Shown piece by piece: positions 1 through 8,986 of a stretch of 12,782 nucleotides of DNA (position 1 is the stretch's first letter; the number at the start of each line of letters is the position of its first letter). A program made the translations under genes and the position numbers. The stretch is from an uncultured Clostridia bacterium (GTDB lineage: Bacteria; Bacillota; Clostridia; Christensenellales; Aristaeellaceae): positions 1 to 12,782 of the forward strand of contig CAKUFI010000072.1 in the NCBI GenBank assembly GCA_934647305.1, in the 5' to 3' direction. A model generated the notes under the pieces. That model had not been told where the DNA came from and did not search any database. It saw only the letters and a program-made list of their open reading frames with translations.

Positions 1-77
1 GCCGCCCGGCCTCCGCGCGCAAACGAAGTGCGCGCGGGCAGGCGGGGGTATGGGGGAGGGCGCCGCCCGCCCCCGGG

Positions 78-114
78 GAGCCGGGCGGCAGCGCCGCCCG
101 GCTCGATGCTTTTT
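78..114 (+). terminator. Terminator-like hairpin upstream of gyrB
   Basis: A perfect 12-bp stem (GAGCCGGGCGGC at 78-89 with GCCGCCCGGCTC at 93-104) closes a 3-base AGC loop and is followed, five bases later, by TTTTT at 110-114. This looks like a rho-independent terminator for a plus-strand gene left of the window. The left arm could instead pair with GCCGCCCG at 62-69 or with the decamer at 1-10, so alternative folds exist. Nothing coding is evident in 1-160. Confidence 0.6.
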
Positions 115-160
115 CGCGGCCCGCCCGGTTAAGAGTAGGATAAGAGTGGTGAGAGGGGGG

Positions 161-189
161 TGGTGAATGGCGCGAAAACGTGCTATAAT
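161..189 (+). promoter_or_regulatory. Extended -10 promoter of gyrBA
   Basis: A perfect TATAAT lies at 184-189, preceded by TG at 181-182 to give an extended -10 (TGCTATAAT). The hexamer 17 bases upstream, TGGTGA at 161-166, is a poor -35 match (3 of 6), as is common for extended -10 promoters. Transcription would begin near 195-197, about 30 bases before the gyrB ATG. The start region is overlapped by a short dyad, ACGAAA at 197-202 and TTTCGT at 204-209. Confidence 0.75.
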
Positions 190-226
190 AATGTAGACGA
201 AATTTTCGTTTTCGCGAGGTGCAAAC

Positions 227-2170
<1,944 letters not shown>

Positions 2171-2183
2171 CAACGTATTCAAC

Positions 2184-2192
2184 AAGGAGGTG
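2184..2192 (+). promoter_or_regulatory. Ribosome binding site fixing the gyrA TTG start
   Basis: AAGGAGGTG at 2184-2192 is a near-perfect anti-16S match. A GTG at 2190-2192 is in frame with gyrA but is part of this site, so it cannot be the start. The in-frame TTG at 2199-2201 sits 7-8 bases downstream of AGGAGG, the ideal distance, and gives a normal GyrA N-terminus. Confidence 0.85.
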
Positions 2193-2198
2193 CTTCCT

Positions 2199-4805
2199 TT
2201 GCCGGATGAGTTTAACATCGGCTCGCTGACGCCGATGCACGTGGAGGAAGAGCTGAAAAAATCGTTTATCGCCTACGCCATGGCGGTTATCGTGACCCGC
2301 GCGCTGCCCGACGTGCGCGACGGCCTCAAGCCCGTGCATCGGCGCATCCTGTATTCCATGCTGGAGCTGGGCGTGACGCCCGACAAGCCCTACCGCAAGA
2401 GCGCCCGTATCGTCGGCGACGTGCTGGGCAAATACCACCCGCACGGCGACTCCTCGGTCTATGACGCGATGGTGCGCCTGGCGCAGGACTTCAACATCCG
2501 CTGCCCGCTGGTGGACGGCCAGGGCAACTTCGGCTCGGTCGACGGCGACGGCGCAGCCGCCATGCGATATACCGAGGCGCGCATGAGCAAGCTGGCGATG
2601 GAGATGCTGGCCGACCTGGACAAGGAAACGGTCGATTTCTATCCCAACTTCGACGAGACGCTGATGCAGCCCGCCGTGCTGCCCTCGCGCTTCCCGAACC
2701 TGCTGGTCAACGGCTCCAACGGCATCGCCGTGGGCATGGCGACCAACATCCCGCCACACAACCTGGGCGAGACCATCGACGCGACGGTCTACCTGATCGA
2801 CCACCCGGACGCGACCGTGGACGACCTGATGCAGTTCGTCAAGGGGCCGGACTTCCCGACCGGCGGACTGATCCTGGGCAAGCGCGGCATTTACGAGGCC
2901 TACCACACCGGCCGCGGCCGCATCATCATGCGCGCGAAGACCGAAATCGAGTCCATGCCGCAGAACCGCCAGCGCATCGTCGTGACCGAAATCCCCTACA
3001 TGGTCAACAAGGCCAAGCTGGTGGAGAAGATCGCCGAGCTGGTGCACAACAAGCTGGTGGACGGCATTTCCGACATCCGCGACGAGTCCGACCGCGACGG
3101 CACCCGCGTGGTCATCGAGCTCAAGCGGGACGTGAACGCCAATGTGGTGCTCAACTTCCTCTTCAAGCACACCCAGCTGCAGGAGACCTTCGGCGCGATC
3201 ATGCTGGCGCTGGTGGACGGTGCGCCGCGCGTGCTGAGCCTCAAGCAGATTCTGCACCACTATATCGACCATCAGAAGGACGTGGTGACCCGGCGCACCC
3301 GCTACGACCTGAACAAGGCCGAGGCCCGCGCCCACATCCTCGAGGGCCTGCTCATCGCGCTGGACCGCATCGACGAGGTGATCTCGCTCATCCGCGCCAG
3401 CCGCACCGCGCAGGACGCCCGCGACGGCCTGATGACCACCTTCGGCCTGTCCGACAAGCAGGCGCAGGCCATACTGGACATGAGGCTGCAGCGCCTGACC
3501 GGCCTGGAGCGCGACAAGATCAAGCAGGAATACGACGACCTGCTCGCCCAGATCGCCCACTTCAAGGAGATCCTGGCCAACGAATGGATGGTGCTGGACA
3601 TCATCAAGACCGAAATCACCGCCATCAAGAACAAGTACGCCGACGAGCGCCGCACCGAAATCACCGCGCTGGAGGGCGAGATCGACATGCTCGACCTGGT
3701 GCAGGAGGAGGACATGGTGGTCACGATGACCCACTATGGCTACGTCAAGCGCCTGGCCAAGTCGGTCTATCGCGCGCAGAAGCGCGGCGGCAAGGGCGTG
3801 AGCGCCACCGCCACCCGCGACGAGGACTTCGTGGAGCGCATGTACGTGGTCTCCACGCACGACCCGATTCTGTTCTTCACCAACCGCGGCCGCGTCTATC
3901 AGATCAACTGCTACGAGATTCCCGAGGCCAGCCGCACCGCGCGCGGCACCGCGGTCGTCAACCTGATTCAGCTCGACGGCGGCGAAAAGGTGACCGCCAT
4001 GCTGCCCATCCCCGGCGGCATCTGCGAGAACAAGTACCTGGTCATGGCCACCCGCAGGGGCCTCATCAAGCGCACCGCGCTGGACGAGTTCACCAACCTG
4101 CGCAAGAGCGGCCTGATCGCCATCACCCTGCGCGAGGACGACGACCTGATCCGCGTGCTCATGACCGAGGGCACGAGCGACCTGCTCATCGGCAGCCGCG
4201 GCGGCATGGCCATCCGCTTCCCCGAAAGCGAGCTGCGCCCCATCGGCCGAAGCGCCATGGGCGTGAAGTCCATCGAGCTGGACGAGGGCGACGAGGTGGT
4301 CGACATGTCCCCGGCCGAGGCGGACTGCACCGTGCTCTCGCTGACCGAGAACGGCTACGGCAAGCGCACGCCCATCGAGGAATACCGCGCCCAGAGCCGC
4401 GGCGGCAAGGGCATCAAGGCGATGAACCTGACCGACAAGACCGGCCTGCTCGCCTGCCAGCTCATGGTGCGCGACGAGGAAGACCTGATGATCATCACCG
4501 ACGACGGTACGATCATCCGCACTGCGGTTGCCGACATCCCGATTCTCTCCCGCAACACGCAGGGCGTGCGCATCATGCGCGTGGCCGAGGACTGCAAGGT
4601 GGTCTGCGTGGCCCGCGCCGACGCGGAGGAGGAGGAAGAGGCGCTTGACGCTGAGACCGAAGCGCCGGTTGCTCCCGAGACCGAAGCGGCGGGCGACGAC
4701 CTCGACTTCACCCCCGAGACCGAGCCGCAGGGCGCCGAAACCGGCGAACCGGACGCGCTCGACCGCCTGCTGACCGACCTTTCCGAAAACCCGGACGAAG
4801 AATAA
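2199..4805 (+). CDS. gyrA: DNA gyrase subunit A
   Basis: This is the DNA breakage-reunion and wrapping subunit of gyrase. Read from the TTG start it has 868 residues. The catalytic tyrosine is Tyr124 in AAMRYTEARM. The quinolone region HPHGDSSVYD keeps Ser85 and Asp89, the equivalents of E. coli Ser83 and Asp87, so no classical resistance change is present. The C-terminal wrapping domain carries a canonical GyrA box QKRGGKG at 527-533, which marks gyrase rather than topoisomerase IV, and a second box-like motif QSRGGKG at 732-738. The last 60 or so residues (from about 805) form a highly acidic tail rich in Glu, Asp, Pro and Ala. Acidic tails are known to modulate wrapping in E. coli GyrA; a similar role here is inference. 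It is the second gene of the gyrBA operon and ends at a strong terminator. Confidence 0.97.
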   Translation: MPDEFNIGSLTPMHVEEELKKSFIAYAMAVIVTRALPDVRDGLKPVHRRILYSMLELGVTPDKPYRKSARIVGDVLGKYHPHGDSSVYDAMVRLAQDFNIRCPLVDGQGNFGSVDGDGAAAMRYTEARMSKLAMEMLADLDKETVDFYPNFDETLMQPAVLPSRFPNLLVNGSNGIAVGMATNIPPHNLGETIDATVYLIDHPDATVDDLMQFVKGPDFPTGGLILGKRGIYEAYHTGRGRIIMRAKTEIESMPQNRQRIVVTEIPYMVNKAKLVEKIAELVHNKLVDGISDIRDESDRDGTRVVIELKRDVNANVVLNFLFKHTQLQETFGAIMLALVDGAPRVLSLKQILHHYIDHQKDVVTRRTRYDLNKAEARAHILEGLLIALDRIDEVISLIRASRTAQDARDGLMTTFGLSDKQAQAILDMRLQRLTGLERDKIKQEYDDLLAQIAHFKEILANEWMVLDIIKTEITAIKNKYADERRTEITALEGEIDMLDLVQEEDMVVTMTHYGYVKRLAKSVYRAQKRGGKGVSATATRDEDFVERMYVVSTHDPILFFTNRGRVYQINCYEIPEASRTARGTAVVNLIQLDGGEKVTAMLPIPGGICENKYLVMATRRGLIKRTALDEFTNLRKSGLIAITLREDDDLIRVLMTEGTSDLLIGSRGGMAIRFPESELRPIGRSAMGVKSIELDEGDEVVDMSPAEADCTVLSLTENGYGKRTPIEEYRAQSRGGKGIKAMNLTDKTGLLACQLMVRDEEDLMIITDDGTIIRTAVADIPILSRNTQGVRIMRVAEDCKVVCVARADAEEEEEALDAETEAPVAPETEAAGDDLDFTPETEPQGAETGEPDALDRLLTDLSENPDEE

Positions 4806-4814
4806 AAAACGCAT

Positions 4815-4845
4815 CGCCCTCCAGATCTGTCTGGAGGGCGTTTTC
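4815..4845. terminator. Bidirectional terminator between gyrA and the feo-side operon
   Basis: A perfect 11-bp stem (CGCCCTCCAGA at 4815-4825, TCTGGAGGGCG at 4830-4840) has a TCTG loop and is followed by TTTTC on the plus strand. AAAAAA at 4804-4809 supplies a T-run for the minus strand. It begins ten bases after the gyrA stop and ends just before the stop of the minus-strand gene, so it serves both convergent transcripts. Confidence 0.9.
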
Positions 4846-5829
4846 TCATTCCCCGATCGCAAGCTCCGCCAGCCGCCACGGCCCCTGCAGCCCGGGCGAG
4901 GGCTCCGCGCGATAGCGCACCGGCTCCACGCGCAGCAGGTGGTCGTTTTCCAGGTGCAGAAGCCCCACGCCCGGCTCGCCCGAGGGAAGCGGCCGGGGCA
5001 GCAGCACGCAGCCTCGGCTTGAGCGGGCCTGCTCAAGCGCCTGCTCGCAGGAGGCGGTCGGCAAAAGGTATCCCCGCGCCTCGTCCATCAGCCCCTGCTG
5101 GGCGGCCTGAAGCGCGGCCAGGGCAGTGTCCTGCGGGTTCTGCGGCCAGGCAGGCGCGCCCCGCGACCAGAGCGGCTCCCGCCGGGTCAGCGTGCATCCC
5201 GCCTCTCCGACCTGCCAGATCTCCAGCTGCGCGTGACCCACCAGATCCTGCGGGTCGACCAGCACCTGCACCCCGCCGCCCGGCTCCACCTGCACCCGCT
5301 CGCCGGTCAGGCTGAGCAGCAGATGTCTAAACCCGGGCGCGTACACCTGCACGTACTCGCCCCCGCCCTCAAGCGCCCCCTTCAGGCAGGGCAGCGCGCC
5401 GGAGGACGTCACCTCGGGCATCAGCGCCCCCTCGGGCAGCGTGCACAGCGCGTCCGCGCCCCCGCCCGACACGTGCAGGCGGTTTCCCCACAGCGTGCAG
5501 TCATACCCTTCCCGCCGCGCCGGCTGGGGCAGGCCGCACACGCTGTCCTCCGGGGTCAGCTCCACCTCGAGCAGACTGCCCGGCCAGAGCACCGCCTCCA
5601 CGCCCTGCGCCTGCTCCAGGCTCTCGGGCACCGGCTTGCCGCCTGAAAAGGTCACGCGCTGCGTCATCGGCAGGTGCGACCGTCCCAGCGGCCTGTGCTC
5701 CAGGTACACCGCCCCGAAGGGCGACACCGGCAGCGTTTGCGGCCGTCCCTCCTCCACCTCGCCGATCAGGCGGCCGTTTACGTAGATCAGCCCGGGCACC
5801 GCCGAGGCCGCAATGAGCGTAGGCTGCAT
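4846..5829 (-). CDS. Protein of unknown function downstream of feoAB
   Basis: I do not recognise this 327-residue protein. It has no signal peptide or membrane segment and looks cytoplasmic. The N-terminal part (PGLIYVNGRLIGEV, then a stretch around SPFGAVYLEHRPLG) is rich in Gly, Pro and Val and reads like beta-sheet; GGGEYVQVYAPGF and the following LLLSLTGERVQVEPGGG continue that pattern. A helical stretch rich in Ala and Gln (TALAALQAAQQGLMDEA) follows near residues 235-251, and the C-terminus (GLLHLENDHLLRVEPVRYR) could be a small mixed alpha-beta domain. The ATG follows GGGAGGG at 5 bases (5835-5841), so translation is well supported. It lies 65 bases downstream of feoB on the same strand, with no clear promoter or terminator between them, so it may be co-transcribed with iron import. 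A link to iron is inference from position only. Confidence 0.8.
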   Translation of the reverse strand: MQPTLIAASAVPGLIYVNGRLIGEVEEGRPQTLPVSPFGAVYLEHRPLGRSHLPMTQRVTFSGGKPVPESLEQAQGVEAVLWPGSLLEVELTPEDSVCGLPQPARREGYDCTLWGNRLHVSGGGADALCTLPEGALMPEVTSSGALPCLKGALEGGGEYVQVYAPGFRHLLLSLTGERVQVEPGGGVQVLVDPQDLVGHAQLEIWQVGEAGCTLTRREPLWSRGAPAWPQNPQDTALAALQAAQQGLMDEARGYLLPTASCEQALEQARSSRGCVLLPRPLPSGEPGVGLLHLENDHLLRVEPVRYRAEPSPGLQGPWRLAELAIGE

Positions 5830-5894
5830 ACCATCCCTCCCGTTTCATACAGTCACAGTTCAGTGTATGCAGCCGCATGCCGCCGCTATGCCCT

Positions 5895-7889
5895 CTACAG
5901 TATCCACGCCGCCAGCATGCACAGTCCCATGCCGCACAGGGTGGGCAGCAGCGCGGAAAGCAGCGTCCACTTCGCCGAGCGGGTCTCCCGGGCGATGGTG
6001 ACGAGCGTGGTCGCGCACGGCCAGTGGCACAGGGAAAACAGCATGGCGCACAGGGCGAAGCGCGCGTTCCAGCCGTTCGCGGCCAGCAGCGCCGGGAGTG
6101 AAGCCAGACTGTCCGCCTCGACCAGCGTGCCCTCGCCCAGGTATCCCATCAGCGCGATGGGCAGCACGATCTCGTTGGCCGGCGTGCCCAGCACGAACGC
6201 CGACAGCATCACCCCGTCCATGCCCAGAAGCCTTCCCAGCGGGTCGAGCAGCGCAAACAGCCGGGCAAGCAGGCTCATCCCGCCGGCCTGCACATGCCCC
6301 AGCAGCCAGATCAGCGCGCCGGCCGGAGCGGCGGTGACCAGCGCCCGGCCCAGCACCTTGGCCGTCCGGTCGAGCAGCGAGCGCACGATCACCTTGCCCA
6401 CCTGCGGCCTGCGATAGGGCGGCAGCTCCAGCGCGAACGACGAGGGCATCCCCCGAAGCAGCGTCGCCGACAGCAGGCGGCTCAACCCCAGCGTCAGCGC
6501 GACCGACAGCACGATCAGCCCGGTCAGGCACAGCGCGGTCTTCAGCGAGGCCAGCGGCCCGCCCCCGGCCAGAAACGCGCCCGACAGCGCGATGAGCATC
6601 GGGAAGCGGCCGTTGCACGGGGTCAGGCTGTTGGTCAGCAGCGCGATCAGCCGCTCGCGGGGGCTGTCGATAATCCGGCAGCCGCACACGCCCACCGCGT
6701 TGCACCCCAGCCCCATCATCATGGTCAGGCACTGCTTGCCGCACGCCCGGCAGCCCTGAAAGCAGCGATCCATGTTGAACGCCACCCGGGGCAGGTAGCC
6801 CACGTCCTCCAGCAGCGTGAACAGCGGGAAAAATAGCGCCATCGGCGGCAGCATGACCGACACCACCCAGCTCAGCACCCGGTACACGCCCTGATACAGC
6901 ATCGCGTGCAGCCATCCGGGTGCGGGCGCGAGCGCGCGGTCGATGTGTCTGCCCAGCCGGGCAAACAGCGCGCTCAGCCACTGAGACGGCGCGTTGGCCA
7001 GCACGATGGTGGTCAGCAGCACCAGCCCAAGCAGCGCCAGCATCGCCGGAATCCCCAACCCGCGCCCGGTCAGCAGCCGGTCGGCGCGATAAGCCGCCGG
7101 TTCGCGCGCCTCCCGCCGGGTGCAGGAATCCGCCAGGCGGCGCGCCCGCTCATGGAGGGTCTGCGTCACGCGCGAGCGCACCGATTCGGCCTGACCGGCG
7201 ATTTCCTGCGCGGCGCGCACCTGCTCAAGACCCAGCAGCGCGTCCAGGTTCAATGCCGCGAGCGTTTCCCGGTCGCCTGAGAGCAGCCGCAGCCCCGCCC
7301 AGCGCGCGTCCACCCCCTCGGGAAGCAGCCCCGAAAGCGCCGGAATCAGTCCCTCGAGCGCGCGCTCGATCGCTTCGTCATAGGCAATGCGCAGCCGGGG
7401 ATGCTCCGCCCGCAGGGCGATTTCCATCAGCGCGCCGATACCGGTTTTGCTGCGCGCCGAGGTGCCCGCGACCGGCAGGCCCATTTCGCGCGACAGCCGC
7501 TCAAGGTCGACCGATACATGCCTGCGCCGCGCCTCGTCCAGCAGGTTCACGCACACCACGGTGCGCGGCACGGCCTCGGCGACCTGCAGCGCCAGAAACA
7601 GGTTCCTTTTCAGGCAGGCCGCGTCGCACACGACGATCACTGCCTGCGCCTCGCCCGAAAGCAGGTAGTCGCGCGTGACGGCCTCCTCGGCGCTGCGGGC
7701 GTGCAGCGAATACGCGCCGGGCAGGTCGATCAGGCGGCAGTCCTCTTCGCCGCCATGCCAGACGCCTTCGCATCGTTCGACCGTCTTTCCCGGCCAGTTT
7801 CCGGTGTGCTGATGCAGGCCGGTCAGCGCGTTAAACAGCGTGCTCTTGCCCACGTTGGGGTTCCCGGCCAGCGCAAGAACGCGATTCAT
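5895..7889 (-). CDS. feoB: Ferrous iron transporter FeoB
   Basis: This is the membrane permease with a cytosolic G domain that imports Fe(II), especially in anaerobes. The 664 residues begin with the G motifs: GNPNVGKST at 9-17 (G1), DLPG at 55-58 (G3) and NLLD at 115-118 (G4). Hydrophobic segments start near residue 275 (AMLALLGLVLLTTIVLA). The gate regions are GLGCNAVGVCGC (393-404), NSLTPCNGRFP (420-430) and GTPANEIVLP (568-577), the arrangement seen in clostridial FeoB. Seven cysteines (376, 380, 383, 387, 396, 402, 404) crowd into 29 residues around the first gate. The start codon overlaps the feoA stop as ATGA, which suggests translational coupling; a GGGAG site lies 10 bases upstream at 7900-7904. 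No FeoC follows. I saw no recognisable Fur or DtxR operator upstream of the pair. Confidence 0.96.
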   Translation of the reverse strand: MNRVLALAGNPNVGKSTLFNALTGLHQHTGNWPGKTVERCEGVWHGGEEDCRLIDLPGAYSLHARSAEEAVTRDYLLSGEAQAVIVVCDAACLKRNLFLALQVAEAVPRTVVCVNLLDEARRRHVSVDLERLSREMGLPVAGTSARSKTGIGALMEIALRAEHPRLRIAYDEAIERALEGLIPALSGLLPEGVDARWAGLRLLSGDRETLAALNLDALLGLEQVRAAQEIAGQAESVRSRVTQTLHERARRLADSCTRREAREPAAYRADRLLTGRGLGIPAMLALLGLVLLTTIVLANAPSQWLSALFARLGRHIDRALAPAPGWLHAMLYQGVYRVLSWVVSVMLPPMALFFPLFTLLEDVGYLPRVAFNMDRCFQGCRACGKQCLTMMMGLGCNAVGVCGCRIIDSPRERLIALLTNSLTPCNGRFPMLIALSGAFLAGGGPLASLKTALCLTGLIVLSVALTLGLSRLLSATLLRGMPSSFALELPPYRRPQVGKVIVRSLLDRTAKVLGRALVTAAPAGALIWLLGHVQAGGMSLLARLFALLDPLGRLLGMDGVMLSAFVLGTPANEIVLPIALMGYLGEGTLVEADSLASLPALLAANGWNARFALCAMLFSLCHWPCATTLVTIARETRSAKWTLLSALLPTLCGMGLCMLAAWIL

Positions 7890-8137
7890 GGCGCGTTCAC
7901 TCCCTTCTCGGGAAATTCGTCCAGTTCAATATGCCGCGCGTCCCGCCCGCGCAGGGCGATCAGCGTATCGCAGATCTGATAGGCGCGCGGGTCGCCCAGG
8001 GGACTGACCAGCAGGCAGGCGACTTCGCTGCCCGGCAAAAATCCCAGCTCGCTCAGCCGCCGGCCCATCGCGCCCGTAAGGCACACTCGCCCGATGCGCG
8101 CGCGCTTTCCCAGCGGCAGGTCGCTCAGTGTTCGCAT
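7886..8137 (-). CDS. feoA: FeoA, small partner of the ferrous iron transporter
   Basis: This 83-residue cytosolic protein has the SH3-like FeoA fold and assists FeoB. Typical family features are LSDLPLGKRARI at the start, the core GAMGRRLSELGFLPGSEV and the SPLGDPRAYQICDTLIALR stretch, ending with DARHIELDE. A longer reading with an upstream ATG (MGGVY added) is possible, but that ATG lies inside the ribosome binding site. The chosen ATG at 8137 follows GGGAGGAG (8143-8150) by 5 bases. Its TGA overlaps the feoB ATG. It is the first gene of the minus-strand operon and faces rsuA across a 114-base divergent region. Confidence 0.95.
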   Translation of the reverse strand: MRTLSDLPLGKRARIGRVCLTGAMGRRLSELGFLPGSEVACLLVSPLGDPRAYQICDTLIALRGRDARHIELDEFPEKGVNAP

Positions 8138-8159
8138 ATAAACTCCTCCCATCCCTGCT

Positions 8160-8220
8160 CCACGGTATGCGCGCCCCGCCGCGGGGGTGAGAGCCACTTG
8201 TGAAAACGCGCAAACCGTGG
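8160..8220. repeat. Near-perfect 14-bp inverted repeat in the feoA/rsuA divergent region
   Basis: CCACGGTATGCGCG at 8160-8173 is repeated in inverse orientation as CGCGCAAACCGTGG at 8207-8220, with 13 of 14 positions complementary and 33 bases between. The right arm lies exactly between the predicted -35 and -10 of rsuA, and the left arm lies upstream of the feoA ribosome binding site. A smaller dyad, CCCCGC/GCGGGG at 8174-8186, sits inside. It could be a pair of regulator sites or one long stem in a feoA leader; which of these is not shown by the sequence. Confidence 0.65.
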
Positions 8221-8226
8221 TATGAT
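8198..8226 (+). promoter_or_regulatory. Promoter of the rsuA operon
   Basis: TTGTGA at 8198-8203 (4 of 6 to the -35 consensus) is spaced 17 bases from TATGAT at 8221-8226 (5 of 6 to the -10). TGG directly before the -10 adds an extended -10. Transcription would start near 8233, giving a leader of about 19 bases with GGAGGG at 8240-8245. Confidence 0.8.
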
Positions 8227-8251
8227 ATACGCGTGGAATGGAGGGATGCGC

Positions 8252-8986
8252 ATGCGCAGAACGCGGCTGGACAAGCTGCTCTCGGAAAACGGACTGAGCC
8301 GCAAGCAGGCGGGCCAGGTCATCCGCGCGGGCCGCGTGCGGGTGGACGGCGAGGTGGTGCGCGACGCGGCGCACGCCTTGGACGCGGATACCGCCCGCGT
8401 CACGCTGGACGGCGAGGCGCTGTCGACCGAGAAGCACCTGCACCTGATGCTCAACAAGCCGGCGGGCTACCTGACCGCCACCGAGGACGGGCGCGGCGCG
8501 ACCGTCATGGATCTCTTGCCCGAGCCGCTCAGGAAGCGCGGCCTGGGGCCTGTGGGCAGGCTGGACAAGGACGTGACCGGCCTGATCCTGCTGACCACCG
8601 ACGGGCAGCTGGCGCACCGGCTGATCTCGCCCAAATGGAAGATGGACAAAAAGTACCTGGCCACGGTCGAGGGCAGAGTGGACGAGGCCTGCGTGCGCAG
8701 GTTTTTGGAGGGCGTGCCGCTCAAGGACTTTACCTGCGAGCCGGCCGGACTGCGCATACTGCGCGCGGGGGACGAGGAGTCCCTGTGCGAGGTCACCGTG
8801 CACGAGGGAAAGTATCATCAGGTCAAGCGCATGCTGGCCGCCTGCGGGCACCCGGTGATTGCCCTGTCGCGCCGCAGCATCGCCGGAATCGAGCTGGACA
8901 AATCGCTCGGCGAGGGCGAGTGGCGATACTTGACCGAGGAAGAACGGGCGAGCCTGTATCGCCTGACCGAACTGGAGGAAAGCTGA
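8252..8986 (+). CDS. rsuA: 16S rRNA pseudouridine synthase, RsuA type
   Basis: This enzyme isomerises a uridine in 16S rRNA to pseudouridine; in E. coli RsuA the site is U516. The 244 residues start with an S4 RNA-binding domain (RLDKLLSENGLSRKQAGQVI, then GRVRVDGEVV) and continue with LNKPAGYLTATEDG and the catalytic GRLDKDVTGL, whose aspartate is Asp105. HEGKYHQVKRMLAACGHPV resembles the RsuA signature (YHQVKRM) rather than the NREVRR form of RluB. Three in-frame ATGs exist: 8222 lies within the -10, 8246 abuts the ribosome binding site, and 8252 is 6 bases from GGAGGG, so 8252 is chosen. It is the first gene of a three-gene run, and its TGA touches the next ATG. Confidence 0.93.
   Translation: MRRTRLDKLLSENGLSRKQAGQVIRAGRVRVDGEVVRDAAHALDADTARVTLDGEALSTEKHLHLMLNKPAGYLTATEDGRGATVMDLLPEPLRKRGLGPVGRLDKDVTGLILLTTDGQLAHRLISPKWKMDKKYLATVEGRVDEACVRRFLEGVPLKDFTCEPAGLRILRAGDEESLCEVTVHEGKYHQVKRMLAACGHPVIALSRRSIAGIELDKSLGEGEWRYLTEEERASLYRLTELEES

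Noticed and set aside
1..226. Replication origin next to gyrB
   Set aside because: No clear DnaA boxes (TTATCCACA type) or AT-rich unwinding region are visible, and dnaA, dnaN or recF are not in the window.
2400..2470. Quinolone resistance change in GyrA
   Set aside because: The Ser and Asp at the two classical positions are wild type (GDSSVYD), as is the Asp in the GyrB EGDS motif.
3584..4648. A 354-codon open frame on the plus strand inside gyrA
   Set aside because: Its product is an Arg/His/Gly/Pro-rich shadow of the GyrA reading frame with no recognisable motif.
8222..8251. Longer N-terminus for rsuA from ATG 8222 or 8246
   Set aside because: 8222 lies within the predicted -10 element and 8246 directly abuts GGAGGG; 8252 has normal spacing and begins at the S4 domain.
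8138..8251. Fur or DtxR box controlling feoAB
   Set aside because: I found no sequence resembling the usual 19-bp iron-regulator dyads; the only strong dyad is the unrelated 14-bp inverted repeat.
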